Positions 59,057-64,000 of a stretch of 64,000 bases of DNA are shown here, in pieces (the stretch's first letter is position 1; every line of letters begins with the position of its first letter). Both the position numbers and the translations under genes were made by a program. The notes below the pieces were generated by a model. The model had not been told where the DNA came from, ran no database searches, and was given only the letters and a program-made list of their open reading frames with translations. Source of the DNA: Veillonella nakazawae (GTDB lineage: Bacteria; Bacillota; Negativicutes; Veillonellales; Veillonellaceae); contig NZ_AP022321.1 of assembly GCF_013393365.1 (NCBI RefSeq), positions 395,001 to 459,000 of the forward strand. Direction: 5' to 3'.

Positions 59057-59618
59057 CTTTTTAGAAGCACTGCGCAATATATTTAAGCAGGCACGCGTTG
59101 CAGATGTAGAAAGTATTATAGAGGTTTATGAAGAGCACTTTGCCGTAGGTTATGAAAAAGGCCTTACAGATGGTGAAATTATTAAATCTTTGGGGACCCC
59201 AGAGGAGATTTATGCATCCTATGTGGATGCTGGCATTATTACAGATACATTAGGCCAAGATGGTGGTAACAGTAAATCTGTTAATATGCAAGAAATTTAT
59301 GCTCGCTTTGATGACTACAAAGAGCGTTTATTGCCGCAGTTGCCAGGTATGGCTAAAAAAGCATCTAAAACATTGTTATCTATTGGAAGTGGTTTGTCAT
59401 ATATTGTAGGGGTTCTTATATTTATTATTACGCCGGCAATCCTGTATTTATTAGGTAGCTCTTGGCAACCATTCGAGAATGTAACGGCATTTCCTGTATT
59501 ATCATTGGTAACTTTAGTTGCACTTGGTGGTGTAGGTCTCTTTGGGGGCCTTACATGTATCTTTATTGGTATTGAACTTCGTGGTGTACGCGAACGTTAT
59601 TTCAGCAATGTAGATTAA
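59043..59618 (+). CDS. HAAS/DUF1700 membrane protein
   Basis: A 191-residue protein with an N-terminal HAAS helical domain (residues about 1-75, FLEALRNIFKQARVADVESIIEVYEEHF, EIIKSLGTPEEIYASYV; written here in parts under 30 residues) and two C-terminal membrane helices (about 120-142 and 155-180). Such proteins are co-encoded with PadR regulators and may sense or balance membrane state. Overlaps padR by 14 bases after AAAGGAG. Confidence 0.88.
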   Translation: MDKNSFLEALRNIFKQARVADVESIIEVYEEHFAVGYEKGLTDGEIIKSLGTPEEIYASYVDAGIITDTLGQDGGNSKSVNMQEIYARFDDYKERLLPQLPGMAKKASKTLLSIGSGLSYIVGVLIFIITPAILYLLGSSWQPFENVTAFPVLSLVTLVALGGVGLFGGLTCIFIGIELRGVRERYFSNVD

Positions 59619-59627
59619 GGAGGACCT

Positions 59628-60074
59628 ATGAGACGAATTATAATTGCTGCCATTCTAACTGTAATCAGTGCTGTAGGGGTAGGTACATCCTTTGCTGTAA
59701 ATGATTTACCAAATTTTGGCGAATGGATGAAAACCAATGAACAACAGTTTAGAAAACCACATAGACATGATGGTTCTAATATGCATATGGACCAACATAT
59801 GATGGATGGAAATAATCAAATGATGCCTCAAGATGGTATGGGGCCAAATAATGGTCAACATATGTACCAAAATTGTCAAAACCAAATGATACCTCAAGAT
59901 GGTATGGGGCCAAATAATGGTCAACATATGTATCAAAATAGTCAAATGTCTCCGCAAGGTCAAATAGGGCAACAAGGTCAACCTGACCAAATGCCTCAAG
60001 GGGGACAACCAAATGGTAATGCGCCTCAACCACCTGTGGAACAAGGTGCACCACAGACTACTCAAAATCAATAG
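59628..60074 (+). CDS. Secreted Met/Gln/His-rich repeat protein
   Basis: A 148-residue exported protein: signal peptide (residues 1-23), then low-complexity sequence rich in Met, Gln, Gly, Asn and His. HMHMDQHMMDGNN-type clusters come first, followed by two near-identical repeats of PQDGMGPNNGQHMYQN (repeat unit begins at 59817 and again at 59883, 66 bases apart). The tail is Pro/Gln/Gly-rich. Met-His clusters recall copper-binding or metal-buffering proteins, but this is only composition. Nine bases after the HAAS gene, GGAGG upstream; third gene of the PadR operon. Confidence 0.75.
   Translation: MRRIIIAAILTVISAVGVGTSFAVNDLPNFGEWMKTNEQQFRKPHRHDGSNMHMDQHMMDGNNQMMPQDGMGPNNGQHMYQNCQNQMIPQDGMGPNNGQHMYQNSQMSPQGQIGQQGQPDQMPQGGQPNGNAPQPPVEQGAPQTTQNQ
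59817..59942 (+). repeat. 66-bp tandem repeat in the Met/His-rich gene
   Basis: Two copies of a coding unit that begins CAAATGATGCCTCAAGATGG (59817 and 59883); the second is slightly shortened. It keeps the reading frame (22 residues). Confidence 0.8.
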
Positions 60075-60085
60075 TATTCTATTGA

Positions 60086-60248
60086 TTCTTTTCTCTCACA
60101 ACACTTTTAGAGTGCGTGGTCATGAAAGTGCATTCATGGCCACCGTAGAGCCATACACTCTACGTGATACATTCGTATCAGAATCTCTCTCTTACACACA
60201 ATAACTACACACAAACAAAAAGAGCTCCTCAGTGAAGGAGCTCTTTTT
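60086..60248 (+). ncRNA. CU-rich structured 3' element after the PadR operon
   Basis: Downstream of the Met/His-rich gene: TTTTCTCTCACAAC (60088-60101), then TAGAGTG (60108-60114) pairs with CACTCTA (60156-60162), enclosing GTGGTCATGAA/TTCATGGCCAC (60116-60126 / 60133-60143, one G-U). TGATAC-ATTC-GTATCA (60165-60180) follows, then GAATCTCTCTCTTACACAC, and a terminator. It may be the operon's 3'-UTR or a released small RNA with unpaired CU-rich segments. Confidence 0.5.
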
Positions 60249-60249
60249 G
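60217..60249. terminator. Bidirectional terminator between PadR operon and pyrE
   Basis: AAAAAGAGCTCC (60217-60228) pairs with GGAGCTCTTTTT (60237-60248). A- and T-runs at each end suit both directions. Confidence 0.9.
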
Positions 60250-60264
60250 TATCTGTTTATAATT

Positions 60265-60852
60265 TTATTTGATGTGTTTAGAACCACGTTCGGTCATAGC
60301 TACGCCATCTTTACAAAGAGGGCATTCTTCCTGTTTATATGTAGGAACTTCGAGGTTAAGCAATGCTTGTACTTTTTCGTGAGGTACGCCGAATTCTGCT
60401 TTACCACCAGAGCGGTTAACGAGCAAACCTACACCTACGATTTCACCACCGGATTGGTTTACAACATTTACTACTTCTTGTACAGAACCACCAGTTGTTA
60501 CGATGTCTTCAACGATAAGTACGCGTGTGCCTGGCTCAATTTTAAAGCCACGGCGCAATGTCATAACACCTTTTTCGCGTTCTGTGAAAATTGCACGTGT
60601 GCCAAGTGCTTTACCCACTTCGTGAGCTAGTAAGATGCCACCAGTCATAGGGCCAATAACAAGCTCAACGTTTTGATCACGGAAGCGTTCAGCTAATTCT
60701 TTACAAAGTGCTTCTGTATATTTTGGATGTTGCAATACATTGAATTTTTCAACGTACATTGGGCTGTGGAGTCCAGATGTCAAAAGGAAGTGACCTTCTA
60801 AAATAGCTTGAGTGTCGATCAATAATTGTTTTACTTCTTGTTCTGTCATCAT
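60265..60852 (-). CDS. pyrE: Orotate phosphoribosyltransferase
   Basis: A 195-residue enzyme that joins orotate and PRPP to form OMP. EGHFLLTSGLHSPMYVEK, TEREKGVMTLRRGFKIEPG and the PRPP motif VLIVEDIVTTGGSV are diagnostic. Four C-terminal cysteine/lysine residues near QEECPLCKD are a feature of some Firmicute-type PyrE. Its ATG overlaps the pyrF stop (ATGA), so pyrF and pyrE form one unit on the minus strand. Confidence 0.95.
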   Translation of the reverse strand: MMTEQEVKQLLIDTQAILEGHFLLTSGLHSPMYVEKFNVLQHPKYTEALCKELAERFRDQNVELVIGPMTGGILLAHEVGKALGTRAIFTEREKGVMTLRRGFKIEPGTRVLIVEDIVTTGGSVQEVVNVVNQSGGEIVGVGLLVNRSGGKAEFGVPHEKVQALLNLEVPTYKQEECPLCKDGVAMTERGSKHIK

Positions 60853-61568
60853 TTGGATACATTCTCCATTTCTTCAATAATTAAACGAACTGCTTCACGA
60901 GGATTTTCAGCTTGTGTAATAGGACGGCCGATAACGAGGCGAGATGCGCCATCTTGTAATGCGCTAGCAGGAGTAGCAACGCGTTTTTGGTCGTCTGTTG
61001 CTGCAAAGGAAGGACGAATACCAGGTGTTACGATGAGGAAATCATCGCCACATGCTTCGCGAATCATCTTAGCTTCTAAGGCGGAGCACACAACGCCATC
61101 CATCCCACAATCTTTAGCGAGCTTAGCAAGGCGAATTACTTGGTCGGAAATAGGTAGTTGGCCACCGATAGCAGTCCAAGATTCATCGTCGAAACTAGTT
61201 AGAGCAGTGATAGCCAATAATTTTGGTCGCTCAACGCCTAGTGTTTCACCGCTTTCACGAGCTGCCTCTACAGCGGCTTTCATCATGACAGGGCCACCTT
61301 GACCATGCAAAGTGATTAAACTAGCGCCGAGACGTGTTAAGGAAGAAACTCCATGGGCTACGGTGTTTGGAATGTCGTGCAATTTCAAATCAAGAAATAT
61401 TTGTTTGTTTTGCTCTTGTAAAAAGCGAATTGTTTTTGCTCCTTCGGCGTAGAATAGCTCCATTCCGACCTTGTAAAAGCTAACCGAATCACCGAGGGAT
61501 AATACGATTTCTTTTACAGCATCCATCGTGGATACGTCAAGGGCAACGATTAATCTGTCATCTGCCAT
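60849..61568 (-). CDS. pyrF: Orotidine-5'-phosphate decarboxylase
   Basis: A 239-residue enzyme that makes UMP from OMP. The catalytic cluster is DLKLHDIPNT (Asp60, Lys62, Asp65). LIVALDVSTMDAV at the start and the phosphate site VTPGIRPSF and VIGRPITQAENP at the end are typical. GGAGG precedes the ATG. It is upstream of pyrE and divergent from the exonuclease gene. Confidence 0.96.
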   Translation of the reverse strand: MADDRLIVALDVSTMDAVKEIVLSLGDSVSFYKVGMELFYAEGAKTIRFLQEQNKQIFLDLKLHDIPNTVAHGVSSLTRLGASLITLHGQGGPVMMKAAVEAARESGETLGVERPKLLAITALTSFDDESWTAIGGQLPISDQVIRLAKLAKDCGMDGVVCSALEAKMIREACGDDFLIVTPGIRPSFAATDDQKRVATPASALQDGASRLVIGRPITQAENPREAVRLIIEEMENVSK

Positions 61569-61756
61569 GTTGCAACCTCCATACTACATATATATCTAAA
61601 TAATTTTCACATACAGAGGGCCCATCTGTCAATTAAAATTGATGTGAAAGAGGTGATTATTGGTCACCTTTAAGCGGTAGATTATAGACTGTTTCATGCT
61701 ATAATAAGGAGAGTAAATGAATATAATTCTTATATATAGATTTTGAAAGGAGTCCT

Positions 61757-62386
61757 ATGTTAGATTTTGTTGCATTAGACTTTGAAACAGCAAATAAATT
61801 TAAAAATAGTGCGTGCTCCTTGGCGGTTATTACCGTAAAGGATGGACAGATTATAAAAAAGGCATACAGCCTTATTAAACCACCATTTATGAGCTTCGAT
61901 GATGAATGTATTGAAATTCATGGCATTCAACCAAAGGATGTTATCCACGAGAAAACATTTGATCAATTGTGGAATGCTATCTACGAAAATCACTTAAAAG
62001 GGAATATCATGGTAGCTCACAATGCAAAATTCGATATGAATGTATTGCGTGCTACACTGGATTACTATAAAATCCCTTGGCCTGATCTTGATTATGCATG
62101 TACGGTGAAACTTTCACGTGCAGTATGGCCAGATTTAGTAAACCATAAGCTAAACACGATGGCCGCATATATCGGGGTTGAGTTTAAACATCACTACGCA
62201 TTAGATGATGCGGAAACATGTGCTAAGGTTGTATTAGAGGCGGCTAAAGCTAAGGGCGTTAATAGCTTGCCAGATTTATTGAAGGCTACAGGTGTACCAC
62301 TAGAACCATTTATTGATGACAAAAATCGCGCTGCTCAAGAGGCTTTACATAAAGAACCTGAGCCAGAGCAAATGTCGTTCTTTTAG
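61757..62386 (+). CDS. DnaQ-like 3'-5' exonuclease with a clamp-binding tail
   Basis: A 209-residue DEDDh exonuclease. Motif I LDFETAN (Asp8, Glu10), motif II VAHNAKFD (Asp93) and motif III HYALDDAETC (His146, Asp151). The protein ends EQMSFF, which fits the beta-clamp-binding pattern Q-x-[SL]-x-[LF]-F. The stand-alone form without a helicase or polymerase domain resembles the PolC-exonuclease/DnaQ-like repair nucleases. GGAG lies before the ATG; deoC follows 14 bases later. Confidence 0.9.
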   Translation: MLDFVALDFETANKFKNSACSLAVITVKDGQIIKKAYSLIKPPFMSFDDECIEIHGIQPKDVIHEKTFDQLWNAIYENHLKGNIMVAHNAKFDMNVLRATLDYYKIPWPDLDYACTVKLSRAVWPDLVNHKLNTMAAYIGVEFKHHYALDDAETCAKVVLEAAKAKGVNSLPDLLKATGVPLEPFIDDKNRAAQEALHKEPEPEQMSFF

Positions 62387-62400
62387 TAAGGAGAGACACT

Positions 62401-63063
62401 ATGTTAGGTAAAGAATTATTATCTTATGTGGATCATACACTATTGCGTCCTACAGCTACATGGGATGATATTAAAGAAATTTGTGATGCTGGCGTAGCCT
62501 ATAAAACAGCATCTGTATGTATTCCACCGGACTTTGTAGCTTCCGCCCATGAAGTGTACCCAGACCTTAATGTATGTACTGTTATTGGTTTTCCTTTAGG
62601 CTATGAAACGACAGAGGTTAAGGTGGCTGAAACAAAACAAGCCCTTGCAGAAGGGGCCTCTGAAATCGATATGGTAATAAACCTCGGCGATGTAAAGCAA
62701 GGCGATTTTGAGGCTGTAACGAATGAAATCGGGGCCCTTAAAGAGGCTTGTGGCGATAAAATCTTAAAGGTTATTATCGAAACTTGTTATCTTACCGACT
62801 CTGAAAAGGTGGCCCTCTGTAAATGTATCACCAATGGTGGGGCAGACTACATTAAAACTTCTACTGGTTTTGGTAGCGGTGGCGCTAGCCTTGAAGACAT
62901 TCGTTTATTCAAGAAGCATATCGGTCCTAATGTAAAAATTAAGGCTGCCGGTGGTATTCGTTCTATCTCTGACATGAAAGCCTATATTGCAGAAGGTTGC
63001 AGCCGTATCGGCGCCAGTGCAGCAGTAGAACTACTTAAAGATCATTTAGACGAAGAAGTATAA
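62401..63063 (+). CDS. deoC: Deoxyribose-phosphate aldolase
   Basis: A 220-residue enzyme that splits 2-deoxyribose-5-phosphate into glyceraldehyde-3-phosphate and acetaldehyde. The Schiff-base Lys152 is in DYIKTSTGFGSGGA; YVDHTLLRPTAT, VIGFPLGYETTEVK, EIDMVINLG and IKAAGGIRSISD follow the DeoC family. GGAGAG precedes the ATG. Next to the nucleoside phosphorylase, it completes nucleoside breakdown. Confidence 0.97.
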   Translation: MLGKELLSYVDHTLLRPTATWDDIKEICDAGVAYKTASVCIPPDFVASAHEVYPDLNVCTVIGFPLGYETTEVKVAETKQALAEGASEIDMVINLGDVKQGDFEAVTNEIGALKEACGDKILKVIIETCYLTDSEKVALCKCITNGGADYIKTSTGFGSGGASLEDIRLFKKHIGPNVKIKAAGGIRSISDMKAYIAEGCSRIGASAAVELLKDHLDEEV

Positions 63064-63067
63064 TAGA

Positions 63068-63098
63068 AAACCACCTAGGCCGTGCTTAGGTGGTTTCT
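63068..63098 (+). terminator. Hairpin between deoC and pdp
   Basis: AACCACCTA pairs with TAGGTGGTT, then TCTTAG. A weak T-run, so it may only reduce read-through. Confidence 0.5.
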
Positions 63099-63116
63099 TA
63101 GAATGGCGGTATAACC

Positions 63117-64000
63117 ATGCGGATGTATGATATTATTCTAAAAAAACGGTCTAATTTACCCTTAACAGATGAGGAACTTCGTTTTCTTATCTCAGGCTAT
63201 GTAAATGGGGACATCCCTGACTATCAAGTGAGTGCCTTATTGATGACCATTGTATTTAATGGGATGAATGCTCGTGAACTAGGCACATTGACTATGGCAA
63301 TGGCACAATCGGGGCACATGGTAGATTTGTCCAATATTGATGGGATAACAGTAGATAAGCATAGTACTGGTGGTGTAGGGGATAAGACAACTCTTATCAT
63401 AGGACCTTTGGTAGCTGCTTGTGGAGGCAAGGTGGCGAAAATGTCTGGCCGTGGTTTAGGTCATACGGGTGGCACTATCGATAAGATGGAAGCTATACCA
63501 AATTTACAGGTGTCACTAGACCAAGAAGCATTTATTGACCAAGTAAATCGAATTGGTCTTGCCGTTATCGGACAATCTGAAGGGCTGGCACCTGCAGACA
63601 AGAAGCTATATGCTTTGCGTGATGTAACAGGCACCGTAGATAGTATCCCTCTAATTGCATCCTCTGTAATGAGTAAAAAATTAGCCTCTGGGGCACAAGC
63701 CATTTTGCTGGATGTAAAGGTTGGTAGTGGCGCCTTTATGAAAACCATAGACGATGCTCGCGCATTGGCGAAAGCTATGGTAGATATTGGAACGGAAAAT
63801 GGCCGCTCTGTTAAGGCTGTTTTAACCGATATGGACCGACCACTAGGTCACGCCATTGGTAATGCTTTGGAAATTCGTGAGGTTATTAACACCTTGAAAG
63901 GTCATGGCCCAGAGGATTTAACTCATGAATGTCTTATCATGGCAGCTCATATGCTCGTGTTGAGCCAAATTTGTGATTATGAAACTGCTCTCAGTCGCGT
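63117..64000 (+). CDS. pdp: Pyrimidine-nucleoside phosphorylase (partial, runs off the window)
   Basis: 294 codons visible, open to the window end. It phosphorolyses thymidine, deoxyuridine and uridine. [13 protein letters not shown] matches the B. subtilis Pdp start; [15 protein letters not shown], the family signature [40 protein letters not shown] and [15 protein letters not shown] are intact. About 140 more residues would complete it. Its deoxyribose-1-phosphate product is used by deoC after isomerisation. The ATG at 63117 has a weak ribosome binding site (GGCGG). Confidence 0.95.
   Translation, partial: MRMYDIILKKRSNLPLTDEELRFLISGYVNGDIPDYQVSALLMTIVFNGMNARELGTLTMAMAQSGHMVDLSNIDGITVDKHSTGGVGDKTTLIIGPLVAACGGKVAKMSGRGLGHTGGTIDKMEAIPNLQVSLDQEAFIDQVNRIGLAVIGQSEGLAPADKKLYALRDVTGTVDSIPLIASSVMSKKLASGAQAILLDVKVGSGAFMKTIDDARALAKAMVDIGTENGRSVKAVLTDMDRPLGHAIGNALEIREVINTLKGHGPEDLTHECLIMAAHMLVLSQICDYETALSR

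Noticed and set aside
59817..59942. CRISPR-like array
   Set aside because: Only two adjacent copies, in frame inside a coding repeat and without spacers of regular length. No CRISPR or cas gene is in the window.
63461..63748. Minus-strand frame over the nucleoside phosphorylase
   Set aside because: It is the shadow of the partial pdp gene on the plus strand, which carries the family signature.

Overview
The window is a 64 kb piece of a low-GC chromosome from a diderm Firmicute, almost certainly a member of the Negativicutes close to Veillonella. Firmicute-type genes (FloA/NfeD, PadR with a HAAS protein, Xpt, peptidase T, a large-type PurL) sit beside genes that only make sense with an outer membrane (a heptosyltransferase and an intimin-type beta-barrel). 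A carboxyltransferase subunit without its own biotin domain and a full menaquinone pathway fit lactate/succinate-fermenting anaerobes of this group. The genus is inferred; no rRNA is present to prove it. There are no IS elements, prophages or CRISPR arrays. Nearly every gene or operon ends in a clear intrinsic terminator.

Layout. 0-8 kb: uracil permease, an NfeD-FloA-unknown operon, a protein made of five tandem helix-turn-helix units, a TauE-like membrane protein, a UDG-fold protein and an MFS transporter. 8-14 kb: peptidase T divergent from an OPT peptide transporter, an orphan amino-acid-binding lipoprotein, homocysteine methyltransferase, tRNA-Ser. 14-30 kb: a flavodiiron protein, then purine genes: purL (minus strand) divergent from a LysR gene, xpt with two small paralogues, and purE-C-F-M-N-H-D behind a leader-peptide/terminator attenuator. 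30-38 kb: menF-D-H-B and menE-C plus a hotdog thioesterase, behind a leader RNA with mutually exclusive hairpins. 38-47 kb is the accessory stretch: an orphan inverse-autotransporter barrel, three tRNAs, two members of an unrecognised secreted protein family, a DUF4178-like gene bracketed by duplicated terminators, an OPA-family transporter, a candidate small RNA and a RelBE-like module. 47-52 kb: amidohydrolase and an envelope cluster (deacetylase, NAGPA-type glycosidase, heptosyltransferase, two unknowns). 53-60 kb: carboxyltransferase, a two-component system next to HtrA, and a PadR-HAAS-secreted Met/His-rich protein operon. 60-64 kb: pyrF-pyrE (minus), a DnaQ-like exonuclease, deoC and the start of a pyrimidine-nucleoside phosphorylase.

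The most interesting non-gene signal is RNA. A stand-alone transcription unit near 44.83-44.96 kb has a near-consensus promoter and three hairpins that each show GAGAG in the loop. A second unit near 56.78-56.95 kb, also with promoter and terminator, shows CUCUCUC repeats in loops and linkers, and a 3'-UTR element near 60.09-60.25 kb carries the same CU-rich tracts. They are complementary and may form a regulatory pair or act on GA-rich ribosome binding sites. The purE leader peptide and the menF leader are further candidate regulators. All of these are read by eye and need folding, comparative and transcript evidence.
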